From Pseudomonas sp. B6002 (GTDB lineage Bacteria > Pseudomonadota > Gammaproteobacteria > Pseudomonadales > Pseudomonadaceae), in contig NZ_JACAOY010000010.1 of the NCBI RefSeq assembly GCF_013385985.1, forward strand, positions 350,853-414,852: 64,000 nucleotides of DNA. The letters run 5' to 3'. This document shows, piece by piece, positions 1 through 7,135 of this stretch. Each line of letters starts with the position of its first letter. Positions within the stretch are counted from its first letter, which is position 1. Made by a program: the position numbers and the translations under genes. The notes under the pieces are model-generated. The model saw nothing but the letters and a program-made list of their open reading frames with translations, searched no databases and was not told where the DNA came from.

Positions 1-452
1 AACTTGATGACCGGGTTGTTCGGCTGCAGGGTGCCCAATTTCAGCACGGTCTGGGAGATCTTGACCTTACCGGTCACACCCAGGCTGGCGAAATCATTGA
101 CGGCAGTGTTGCCATCGCTTGGGAACACAGTACCGCCCGAAGCGGTGCCGCTGTAGTTACCGTGGTTGGCACGGCTGGAGTCCAGACGCACGCCGTACAG
201 GCCAATAGCGTCAACACCGAACTGAACGGTACCTTGGGTGAAACCCGAGATGAAACGCAGATCGAAGCCTTGGCCCCACTCAGCGTTCTTGCTGCGAGTG
301 GTGGTGCCTGGGGCGCCATCACGGTTGTCAGTGTTGATGTAGAAGTTACGCAGCCCCAGTGTGGCCTTGCTGTCTTCGACGAAACCGGCGGAGTGTGCCT
401 GTTGGGCAATTGCAGCCACAGCCACGGCCAACGCCAATGTTGACTTCTTCAT
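1..452 (-). CDS. OprD-family outer membrane porin, N-terminal part
   Basis: Only the first 150 codons are inside the window; the gene runs off the left edge. Translation from 452 begins MKKSTLALAVAVAAIAQQAH, a clear Sec signal peptide, followed by GFVEDSKATLGLRNFYINTD, the N-terminal signature of OprD/OprE-type porins that carry small substrates across the outer membrane. Later strands (WGQGFDLRFISGFTQGTVQFG) also fit the family. An AGGAG ribosome site lies about 7 bases before the ATG. The amino-terminal part looks closer to OprE-type than to basic amino-acid OprD porins, but substrate cannot be judged from this fragment. Confidence 0.9.
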   Translation of the reverse strand, partial: MKKSTLALAVAVAAIAQQAHSAGFVEDSKATLGLRNFYINTDNRDGAPGTTTRSKNAEWGQGFDLRFISGFTQGTVQFGVDAIGLYGVRLDSSRANHGNYSGTASGGTVFPSDGNTAVNDFASLGVTGKVKISQTVLKLGTLQPNNPVIK

Positions 453-822
453 GTACCGCTCCTCTCATTTCTAATTTTTGTATTTCTAAGGTCTCGGGTC
501 TGACGCCCTTGATCCACAGATGCGCGATTAGCGCCAGATAGTGACTACCAAGTCAATCGTAACCTTGTGTGTCTACTACCTTCGTCTAACCGCAGTTAAT
601 TTGGTCCCTGCAGGGTAATGAGTTTTTCATACACCCAAAAAGAATTGTTTCATTCTTTTTCATACGATCCAGGAATAAGGCTTTCCATGAAGCGAGCGAG
701 TCAGCATAGACAAACCGCTCCATAAGCTAATTCCTAAAGGGTATTTACCAGCCTTTTTTTAGATCGATTAGTGTGGCCGTACTGTTGCATACGTCACCCA
801 CGATCAAAAAGGCGACGCCATC
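453..822. other. Intergenic region between divergent porin and tauA-like gene
   Basis: This 370-base stretch holds no convincing ORF. It is AT-rich compared with its surroundings and must carry the promoters of both divergent genes. The one clear structure is the perfect inverted repeat at 637-660, listed separately. A short AT-rich tract near 750-765 could be tauA promoter sequence, but no strong -35/-10 pair stands out. Confidence 0.6.
637..660. promoter_or_regulatory. Perfect 9-bp inverted repeat upstream of tauA-like gene
   Basis: AAAAAGAAT at 637-645 and ATTCTTTTT at 652-660 are perfect reverse complements separated by TGTTTC. The 15-base centre-to-centre spacing resembles a dimer operator site. 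The left half with its flank, ACCCAAAAAGAAT at 633-645, recurs at 30194-30206 in front of the TonB receptor gene. A role in sulfur-starvation control (for example CysB) is an inference from the tauA-like neighbour only. Confidence 0.45.
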
Positions 823-1809
823 ATGGCCAAACGCACATCCTCCCGTCAATTTGTTACAGTTTTTGTGTCACTAATACTTTCTTTTGGTGTCAAAGCGGCC
901 GATTTAACCATCGGTTACCAAACCGGTATTGACCCCAGCAAAGTCCCCCAGGCCGACGGCCTCTATGAGAAGGCCATAGGCGAGAAGATCGCCTGGCGCC
1001 GATTCAACAGTGGGCCTGAAGTCGTGACGGCCATCGCCTCCGGCGATGTACAGATCGGCAACCTGGGTTCCAGCCCGCTCGCAGCGGCGGCTTCACGCAA
1101 TCTGCCGATCGTGGCGTTTATCGTATCGGCGCAGATCAATGCTTCTGAAGCCTTGGTGGTGCGCAACGGCAGCGGCATCGACGCGCCGCAGGACCTGGTC
1201 GGCAAGACCATCGCCACGCCCTTTGTCTCAACCTCTCATTACAGCCTGCTCGGCGCCCTGAAGCACTGGGGCCTGGACACTAAAAAAGTCAAAGTGGTGA
1301 ACCTGCAACCGGCCGAAATCGCCGCCGCGTGGAAACGTGGCGATATTGACGGCGCGTTCGTGTGGTCGCCCGCCTTGGGCGAGATCCGCAAGACCGGAAA
1401 AACCCTGACAGACGCGGCCCAGGTGGGTCAGTGGGGTGCGCCCACCTTTGAAGTGTGGGTGGCTCGCAAGGATTTCGCCGAAAAACATCCTGACGTAGTG
1501 GCCAAGTTTGCCAAGGTCACCCTCGACTCATTCGCCGACTACGCCGCCCATAAAGAGAGCTGGACAGTCGACTCCGAGCCCGTGCAAAAAATCGCTAAAT
1601 TGACAGGCTCAAACGCCGCCGACATTCCTGAGTTGTTGGCCGGCACCACATTCCCCGACGCCAAGGCGCAGCAAACCGACGCACTGCTTAATGGCGGCAC
1701 GGCGAAGGCGATTGGGGAAACAGCGAAGTTCTTGAAGGAACAGGGGAAGGTCGAGACGGTACTGCCGGACTATTCGGCGTACGTAACTGACAAATTCATC
1801 AAGCCCTGA
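823..1809 (+). CDS. tauA: TauA-like aliphatic sulfonate/taurine ABC transporter substrate-binding protein
   Basis: This 328-residue periplasmic binding protein has an export signal ending near VKAAD (residue 25). The mature start, LTIGYQTGIDPSKVPQADG, and the internal motif QIGNLGSSPLAAAASR are typical of TauA-type taurine binding proteins of the NMT1/SsuA superfamily. It would capture taurine or a related sulfonate for an inner-membrane ABC transporter. No tauB, tauC or tauD follows: a REPIN and then argA on the opposite strand come next. The gene is therefore an orphan that must borrow a transporter encoded elsewhere. A perfect inverted repeat lies about 165 bases upstream. Related sulfonates or nitrate-like ligands cannot be excluded. 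Confidence 0.85.
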   Translation: MAKRTSSRQFVTVFVSLILSFGVKAADLTIGYQTGIDPSKVPQADGLYEKAIGEKIAWRRFNSGPEVVTAIASGDVQIGNLGSSPLAAAASRNLPIVAFIVSAQINASEALVVRNGSGIDAPQDLVGKTIATPFVSTSHYSLLGALKHWGLDTKKVKVVNLQPAEIAAAWKRGDIDGAFVWSPALGEIRKTGKTLTDAAQVGQWGAPTFEVWVARKDFAEKHPDVVAKFAKVTLDSFADYAAHKESWTVDSEPVQKIAKLTGSNAADIPELLAGTTFPDAKAQQTDALLNGGTAKAIGETAKFLKEQGKVETVLPDYSAYVTDKFIKP

Positions 1810-1820
1810 CACAACACTTT

Positions 1821-1884
1821 GTAGGAGCCGGCTTGCCGGCGATGGCGTCCTTGAAAATGCCATCGCCGGCAAGCCGGCTCCTAC
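1821..1884. repeat. REPIN (GTAGGAGCCGGCTTGCCGGC type)
   Basis: Two 26-base arms, 1821-1846 and 1859-1884, are perfect reverse complements around a 12-base spacer. Each arm carries the Pseudomonas REP core. It lies between the convergent tauA-like gene and argA and may also act as their terminator. Confidence 0.9.
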
Positions 1885-1895
1885 ACAATTGTGGG

Positions 1896-3194
1896 TTACA
1901 AAGCCTTTTCGAAAATCTTCGAGTTACGCTGGTAGTTGTACAGCGACGCCCGCGCCGACGGCAGGCGGTCCACGCTGCTCGGCTCAAAACCACGCTCACG
2001 GAACCAGTGGGCGGTACGGGTGGTAAGGACGAACAAGGTTTTCAAACCCTGCGCCCGCGCCCGCGTCTCGATGCGCTCCAGCAACACATCACCTCGCGCA
2101 CCATGGCGGTACTCCGGGTTGACCGCCAGGCACGCCAGCTCGCCCGCGTCCGAATCCGCGATCTGATACAACGCCGCACAGGCGATGATCATGCCTTCGC
2201 GTTCCACCACGCTAAATTGCTCGATCTCACGCTCCAGCACTTCCCGCGAGCGACGCACCAGGATGCCCTGCTCTTCCAGCGGGCTGATCAGATCGAGCAA
2301 ACCACCGACATCTTCAATCGCCGCTTCGCGTACCTGCTCGAATTGTTCCTGGGCCACCAGCGTACCGCCGCCGTCCCGGGTAAACAGCTCGGTGAGCAAA
2401 GCACCGTCTTCGGCGTAGCTCACGATGTGGCTGCGCCCTACCCCGCCCCGGCACGCCTCGGCTGCCGCGTCCAACAGTTCGGCTTGATAGTTGCTGCCCA
2501 GGCGCTGCAGGTGCGCCGGCACTTGTTGCGGGCGCAACTCGCGCACCAGACGACCATGTTCATCAATCAGGCCTAAATCGGCGCCGAACAGCAGCAGTTT
2601 GTCGGCGCCCAGGTCGATGGCGGCGCGCGTGGCGACGTCTTCGCAGGCCAAGTTGAAAATCTCACCGGTAGGCGAATAACCCAGAGGCGACAACAGCACG
2701 ATGGAGCGTTCATCCAGCAGGCGATTGATGCCCTTGCGGTCGACCCGACGCACTTCGCCGGTGTGGTGGTAGTCCACCCCCTCAAGCACGCCGATCGGCC
2801 GCGCCGTCACCAGGTTGCCGCTGGCCACCCGCAGGCGCGAGCCCTGCATCGGCGAGGAGGCCATGTCCATGGACAGGCGCGCTTCAATGGCAATCCGCAA
2901 GTGGCCGACCGCGTCGATCACACACTCCAGCGTTGCGGCATCGGTGATGCGCAACCCTTCGTGGTAAGCCGGGGTCAGGCCGCGTGCTTCAAGACGGGTT
3001 TCGATCTGTGGGCGCGAACCATGGACCAGCACCAGCCGCACGCCCAGGCTGTGGAGCAACACCAGGTCGTGGACGATATTGCCGAAGTTGGGGTGTTCCA
3101 CACCGTCGCCCGGGAGCATGACCACAAAGGTGCAGTCGCGGTGGGCATTGATGTAGGGCGAAGCGTGACGAAGCCAATTTACGTAGTCGGGCAT
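1896..3194 (-). CDS. argA: Amino-acid N-acetyltransferase (N-acetylglutamate synthase)
   Basis: ArgA makes N-acetylglutamate from glutamate and acetyl-CoA, the first step of arginine synthesis. The 432-residue length is normal for the two-domain bacterial enzyme. An amino-acid-kinase-like domain fills roughly residues 1-280 (LVLVHGSRPQIETRL near 55, SPLGYSPTGEIFNL near 170) and is the usual site of arginine feedback. A GNAT acetyltransferase domain follows (about 290-432), with LACLAVNPEYRHGARGDVLL as acetyl-CoA motif A. It lies 135 bases downstream of argE on the same strand. Order and sequence match Pseudomonas argE-argA. Confidence 0.97.
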   Translation of the reverse strand: MPDYVNWLRHASPYINAHRDCTFVVMLPGDGVEHPNFGNIVHDLVLLHSLGVRLVLVHGSRPQIETRLEARGLTPAYHEGLRITDAATLECVIDAVGHLRIAIEARLSMDMASSPMQGSRLRVASGNLVTARPIGVLEGVDYHHTGEVRRVDRKGINRLLDERSIVLLSPLGYSPTGEIFNLACEDVATRAAIDLGADKLLLFGADLGLIDEHGRLVRELRPQQVPAHLQRLGSNYQAELLDAAAEACRGGVGRSHIVSYAEDGALLTELFTRDGGGTLVAQEQFEQVREAAIEDVGGLLDLISPLEEQGILVRRSREVLEREIEQFSVVEREGMIIACAALYQIADSDAGELACLAVNPEYRHGARGDVLLERIETRARAQGLKTLFVLTTRTAHWFRERGFEPSSVDRLPSARASLYNYQRNSKIFEKAL

Positions 3195-3329
3195 AACACC
3201 TGGGCCTGTAATAAAAAGCAGCCGAAAAGGATGAATCGTGAAAGCGCACAGCGGGCTGATGGTTATCGTCGGAACAGGCTTGGCGACACGCTCACTCTCC
3301 TTTCTATGTACGAACAGGTTGGGGTTAAT

Positions 3330-4478
3330 TTATGCGGGTTTCAGGCAGTAGTGTTCGATCAGTTCCCGCAATAGACGCACTGTAGGCGTCAAGCGTGACA
3401 TTTCGAGGTACTCGCCCGGCTGATGGGCACAGGCGATATCGCCAGGGCCAAGCACCAGGGTTTCACACCCAAGGCGCTGAAGATAAGGCGCTTCGGTGCC
3501 GAACGCTACTGCTTCGGCACGATGACCGGTCAAACGTTCGGCCACCCGCACCAGTTCGGCGTCTTCGGGCTGTTCGAACGGGGGCACTTCGGGGAACAAC
3601 GGCGCGTAGTCGATCTTGACCTGATGGCGCTCGGCCAAGGGTTGCAGCTTCTGCCGGATCGCATCGCGCAGCACCTGGGGGTCCATGCCCGGCAGGGGGC
3701 GCAGGTCGAATTCCAGGGAACACTGGCCGCAGATACGGTTGGGGTTGTCGCCACCGTGGATACAACCGAAATTCATGGTCGGCTGGGGTACGCTGAATTG
3801 CGGGTTACGGTACTCGCGCTGCCAGGCCAGGCGCAGGCCGCGCAGTTCGCCGATGGCGTCGTGCATGGCTTCAAGTGCGCTGTGGCCCAGGCTCGGATCC
3901 GACGAATGGCCACTCTGGCCCAGAATGTCGATGCGTTCCATCATCACGCCCTTGTGCAGGCGGATCGGCTTGAGGCCGGTAGGCTCGCCGATCACCGCCG
4001 CACGCCCCAGTGGCCGCCCCGCCTCAGCCAGCGCACGGGCGCCGGACATGGAGCTTTCTTCATCACAGGTGGCGAGGATCAACAGCGGTTGCTTGAACGG
4101 TTGATCCAGCAGCGGCAACACCGCTTCGATGGCCAAGGCGAAAAAGCCCTTCATGTCGCAACTGCCCAGTCCTACCCAGCGGCCGTCGACTTCCGTCAGC
4201 TTGAGCGGGTCGGTCTTCCACAGCGCGGCGTCATACGGAACCGTATCGCTGTGACCTGCCAACACCAGCCCACCCGGGCCACTGCCGAAACTGGCCAGCA
4301 GGTTGAACTTGCCAGGGCTGACCTGCTGGATGTCGATGGCAAATCCCAGGTCGCCCAGCCAACTGGCAAGCAAATCGATCACCGGGCGGTTGGTCTGGTC
4401 GAGAGACGTCTGGGTGCAACTGACCGACGGCGCAGCAATCAGCGCGGCGAACTGCTCTTTCATGGACGGTAATGGCAT
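3330..4478 (-). CDS. argE: Acetylornithine deacetylase
   Basis: ArgE hydrolyses N-acetylornithine to ornithine and acetate, a zinc-dependent M20-family reaction. Metal-site motifs are visible: VLAGHSDTVP (His/Asp), LGSCDMKGFFALA (the bridging Asp), ATCDEESSMSGARAL (the Glu pair), AVIGEPTGL, and a late GPGDIACAHQPGEYL His. I chose the ATG at 4478 (MPLPSMKEQF) because GAGAG lies just upstream and it gives 382 residues, the usual ArgE length; the open frame extends to 4613 with no family similarity. ATG 4463 is an alternative. Having argE beside argA is notable because many Pseudomonas also recycle the acetyl group through ArgJ. Confidence 0.95.
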   Translation of the reverse strand: MPLPSMKEQFAALIAAPSVSCTQTSLDQTNRPVIDLLASWLGDLGFAIDIQQVSPGKFNLLASFGSGPGGLVLAGHSDTVPYDAALWKTDPLKLTEVDGRWVGLGSCDMKGFFALAIEAVLPLLDQPFKQPLLILATCDEESSMSGARALAEAGRPLGRAAVIGEPTGLKPIRLHKGVMMERIDILGQSGHSSDPSLGHSALEAMHDAIGELRGLRLAWQREYRNPQFSVPQPTMNFGCIHGGDNPNRICGQCSLEFDLRPLPGMDPQVLRDAIRQKLQPLAERHQVKIDYAPLFPEVPPFEQPEDAELVRVAERLTGHRAEAVAFGTEAPYLQRLGCETLVLGPGDIACAHQPGEYLEMSRLTPTVRLLRELIEHYCLKPA

Positions 4479-4636
4479 GCGCGGTCTCTCAACTTCCCGG
4501 ATGAGCCCCACTATAGAGCCATCTGCACGACACAATAAACCGTTGCGGCACGTTGCCGGGCTCAGTCCTGTACACTGCACGGCCTTGGCAGCCACTCTTT
4601 TCCCCGGCTGCACTCCCGATCCTGGATTTTCCGGCC

Positions 4637-6004
4637 ATGCAGAAAGAAACCGAAATCAAGCTCCGCGTCAGCCGCGAAACACTCGCCGCGCTGCGCGAGC
4701 ACCCGCTACTGAAAAAACGCAACAAAAGTGGCTGGGAACGCCGTGAGTTGATGAACCAGTATTTCGACACCCCCGAGCGCGACCTGGCCCAGGCCAAAGT
4801 CGCCCTGCGCCTGCGCAAGGACGGTGACGACATCATCCAGACCCTCAAGACCCGTGGCCAGAGCGTCGCCGGCTTGTCGGAACGCAACGAGTACAACTGG
4901 GACCTGCCCAAAGCCAAGCTCGACGTGAAGAAGCTGGACGGCGAATGCTGGCCCGAGCAACTGGCCGAGCTGGACAAAAAGACCCTTAAGCCGATCTTCA
5001 CCACCGACTTCGTGCGTGAGCGCGCCGAAATCGCCTGGGGCCGTGGCAAGGCCAAGGTGGTTATCGAAGCGGCCCTGGACCTGGGCCACGTGGTGGTCGG
5101 CAAGCAGAAAGAAGAAATCTGCGAGCTGGAGCTGGAATTGCGTGAAGGCGAACCGGCTGCCCTGCTGGAACTGGCCGCCGAACTGGCCGCCACCCTGGCC
5201 CTGATGCCCTGCGACATCAGCAAGGCCGAGCGCGGCTACCGCCTGTACGACGCCAGCAGCTACTCCCTGAGCCTGCCGGCACCTGAGCTGCACGCCGAAA
5301 TGCCGCTGGACGACGCTTTCGCCGCCATCATGTGGCACCTGCTCGGCAGCAGCCAGCGCCTGGCCGAACAATACCGCTTCAATGGCCACTGGCGCCTGCT
5401 GAAGGACTGGGTCGACAACCTGGGCGAACTGCGCGCCCTGGTCGGCAGCCTCGGTCAAGCTGCACCTCGTCAGTCCACCAGTGAACTGCGCAGCGCACTG
5501 GATGCCCTGCTGGAAGACTGGCGCCCGCTGGTGCAAGCCGGTGACGACGACGAAGACATCCGCAAAGCCGCGCCTGAGCAATTCATCGAAGAATTGGACG
5601 ACGTGCGTTGGGGCCTGTTCTCGCTGAACGCTTCCCGCTGGTTGCTGGCCCGTACCTGGACCGCCGACCGCAACGTGCGTGGCAATCGCCAGGGCGCGGC
5701 CCAAATCACCAACTGGCTGCCGCGCCTGCTGGCAGACGACGCCGTCGCCCTGCAACTGCCGCGCTACCAGCAGCAGCCGGAAGACCTGGCCGAGCAACTG
5801 CCGCGTATCGAACGCATCCAGGCCTGGCTGCACCATGCGCGCCATGTGGTGGACATTCCGGAGCTGGACCGTTTGTACGGCGAGCTGAACAAGTTGGCGC
5901 AACTGGCCAACCAGCTGATCACCGATGAGTCGCTGGATGCGCGGATGCATCAGGCGATTGCGGTGTACCAGAACCGGGCCTGGAAGACCCTGCTGCGTCT
6001 GTAA
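4637..6004 (+). CDS. ygiF: CYTH and CHAD domain protein, inorganic triphosphatase (YgiF-like)
   Basis: This 455-residue protein joins an N-terminal CYTH domain (residues 1-200) to a C-terminal CHAD domain (about 220-455). CYTH begins MQKETEIKLRV, giving the ExExK triphosphate/metal signature, with later ELELELREGE for the metal-binding acidic strand. In E. coli, YgiF is an inorganic triphosphatase (tripolyphosphate to pyrophosphate and phosphate). CHAD domains are helical, His-rich and associated with polyphosphate; here WHLLGSSQRLAEQYRF begins that region. ATG 4637 is chosen because the motif starts there; the frame is open further upstream. It is divergent from argE. A link to ppx/ppk at 46-50 kb is by substrate, not by position. 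Confidence 0.9.
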   Translation: MQKETEIKLRVSRETLAALREHPLLKKRNKSGWERRELMNQYFDTPERDLAQAKVALRLRKDGDDIIQTLKTRGQSVAGLSERNEYNWDLPKAKLDVKKLDGECWPEQLAELDKKTLKPIFTTDFVRERAEIAWGRGKAKVVIEAALDLGHVVVGKQKEEICELELELREGEPAALLELAAELAATLALMPCDISKAERGYRLYDASSYSLSLPAPELHAEMPLDDAFAAIMWHLLGSSQRLAEQYRFNGHWRLLKDWVDNLGELRALVGSLGQAAPRQSTSELRSALDALLEDWRPLVQAGDDDEDIRKAAPEQFIEELDDVRWGLFSLNASRWLLARTWTADRNVRGNRQGAAQITNWLPRLLADDAVALQLPRYQQQPEDLAEQLPRIERIQAWLHHARHVVDIPELDRLYGELNKLAQLANQLITDESLDARMHQAIAVYQNRAWKTLLRL

Positions 6005-6011
6005 AATCGCA

Positions 6012-6100
6012 TTCGCGGGCAAGCCCGCTCCCACATTGAACTGGGTTTACACATTTACATTTGTGAATACAGTCAGTGTGGGAGCGGGCTTGCCCGCGAA
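6012..6100. repeat. REPIN (GTGGGAGCGGGCTTGCCCGCGAA type)
   Basis: Perfect 24-base arms lie at 6012-6035 and 6077-6100, with a 41-base AT-rich centre. It sits between the convergent ygiF and Lrp-type genes. Its core differs from the 1821 element, so at least two REP families are present. Confidence 0.9.
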
Positions 6101-6113
6101 GAGGCCCTCACTG

Positions 6114-6584
6114 TCAGCGCAACACTGGCAGGCTCGTGGTGGACTTGATCTCCGACAACGCCACAATCGAATTGACCTCCTGAATCCCCGGCACCATCGA
6201 CAGCTTCTCGAAGAAGAACCGCTCGTACGCTTCGATATCCGCCGTCACGATGCGCAGCAGAAAATCCACCGCCCCCATCAGCACATAGCACTCCAGCACT
6301 TCCGGAAAACCGCGAATCGCCTCGGTGAATTCAGTGAAGTTGGACCGACCGTGGGCGTTGAGTTTGACCTCGGCGAAGATCTGCGTGTTGAGGCCGATCT
6401 TCTTGCGGTCCAGCAAGGTGACCTGGCCACGGATCACCCCCTCTTCCTTGAGCCGCTGGATACGCCGCCAGCACGGCGATTGAGACAGGCCCACTTGCTC
6501 GGCGATCTGCGCACTGGACAGCGAGGCGTCCTCTTGCAGCAGGGCCAGGATACGACGGTCGTAGGCGTCCAGCTCGCTATGCAT
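6114..6584 (-). CDS. Lrp/AsnC-family transcriptional regulator
   Basis: The 156-residue protein has the standard two-part layout. An N-terminal winged helix-turn-helix occupies residues 5-60 (DRRILALLQEDASLSSAQIA, then GLSQSPCWRRIQRLKEEGVI). A RAM/ACT-like effector domain follows (about 65-145), with GFPEVLECYVLMGAVDFLLR as the ligand-loop region. Such proteins sense amino acids and often control the gene beside them. The divergent neighbour at 6712 encodes a small ACT-like protein. A near-palindrome at 6611-6626 in the shared promoter is a candidate autoregulatory site. The DNA-binding half resembles DecR/BkdR-type members, but the effector is unknown. Confidence 0.92.
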   Translation of the reverse strand: MHSELDAYDRRILALLQEDASLSSAQIAEQVGLSQSPCWRRIQRLKEEGVIRGQVTLLDRKKIGLNTQIFAEVKLNAHGRSNFTEFTEAIRGFPEVLECYVLMGAVDFLLRIVTADIEAYERFFFEKLSMVPGIQEVNSIVALSEIKSTTSLPVLR

Positions 6585-6610
6585 AAAAATACCTTTGATA
6601 GTCGATATAT

Positions 6611-6626
6611 TGAATTGAGTAATTCA
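6611..6626. promoter_or_regulatory. Candidate Lrp-type operator
   Basis: TGAATTGAGTAATTCA is a perfect 6-bp inverted repeat with a 4-base centre, flanked by ATAT on both sides. It lies 27 bases upstream of the Lrp-family start, in the shared divergent promoter. AT-rich imperfect palindromes of this size are typical Lrp/AsnC targets. No binding evidence is available. Confidence 0.4.
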
Positions 6627-6711
6627 TATAGCGGCCAATATGGCTGATCTTAGATAAGAAATCTCCCGTGCCGAATGTAAAAATTTCTCTAGTCGAATCT
6701 GGAGAGCCAGC

Positions 6712-7050
6712 ATGCACGCCGTCGAAACCGTCCACCCCGCCACCCGCGTCGATGCGTGGGCCGTCAACAGCGCACATTGCCAGGCGCATTACCGCATCGT
6801 CGCCGAAGCTGAGCCGGACGTGCTGTGCCGCGTGCTCAACTATTTTGCACTGCAGTTCCTGACGCCCAGCCAGGTCCAGGTGAACCGCGAGGACGACCTA
6901 CTGAGCGTGGATATCGTGATGAATGGCCTAAGCTGGCACCGGGCCCAGGTGATCGGTGAAAAGATTCGAAATGTGATCAGCGTGTGCAGCCTGGAACTGT
7001 GGGCAGCTGATTCCGTGGAGCCTCAAGAGCGGGTAGCCGTCGCGCTGTAA
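6712..7050 (+). CDS. Small ACT-like protein of unknown function, divergent from Lrp regulator
   Basis: This 112-residue protein starts at the ATG 6712 after a GGAGAG site. The body (CQAHYRIVAEAEPDVLCRVL, then FLTPSQVQVNREDDLLSVDI) has the beta-alpha-beta look of an ACT domain, as in the small subunit of acetolactate synthase. I could not assign it to a named family. There is no signal peptide or membrane segment, so it is probably cytoplasmic. Its place opposite an Lrp-family regulator suggests amino-acid-responsive expression or a role as an accessory ligand sensor. The function is inferred, not seen. Confidence 0.7.
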   Translation: MHAVETVHPATRVDAWAVNSAHCQAHYRIVAEAEPDVLCRVLNYFALQFLTPSQVQVNREDDLLSVDIVMNGLSWHRAQVIGEKIRNVISVCSLELWAADSVEPQERVAVAL

Positions 7051-7135
7051 AAGCCTGCAATACAAGCCGGGAGGCGCTGAGTCATGGGCTGACTAGCCTT
7101 GGGATTACGCCCCAAGCCAGCCCAGGAAACCTGCA

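Noticed and set aside
4553-4636. Upstream extension of the CYTH-CHAD gene
   Set aside because: The extra 28 codons do not fit the CYTH start ExExK, which begins just after the ATG at 4637.
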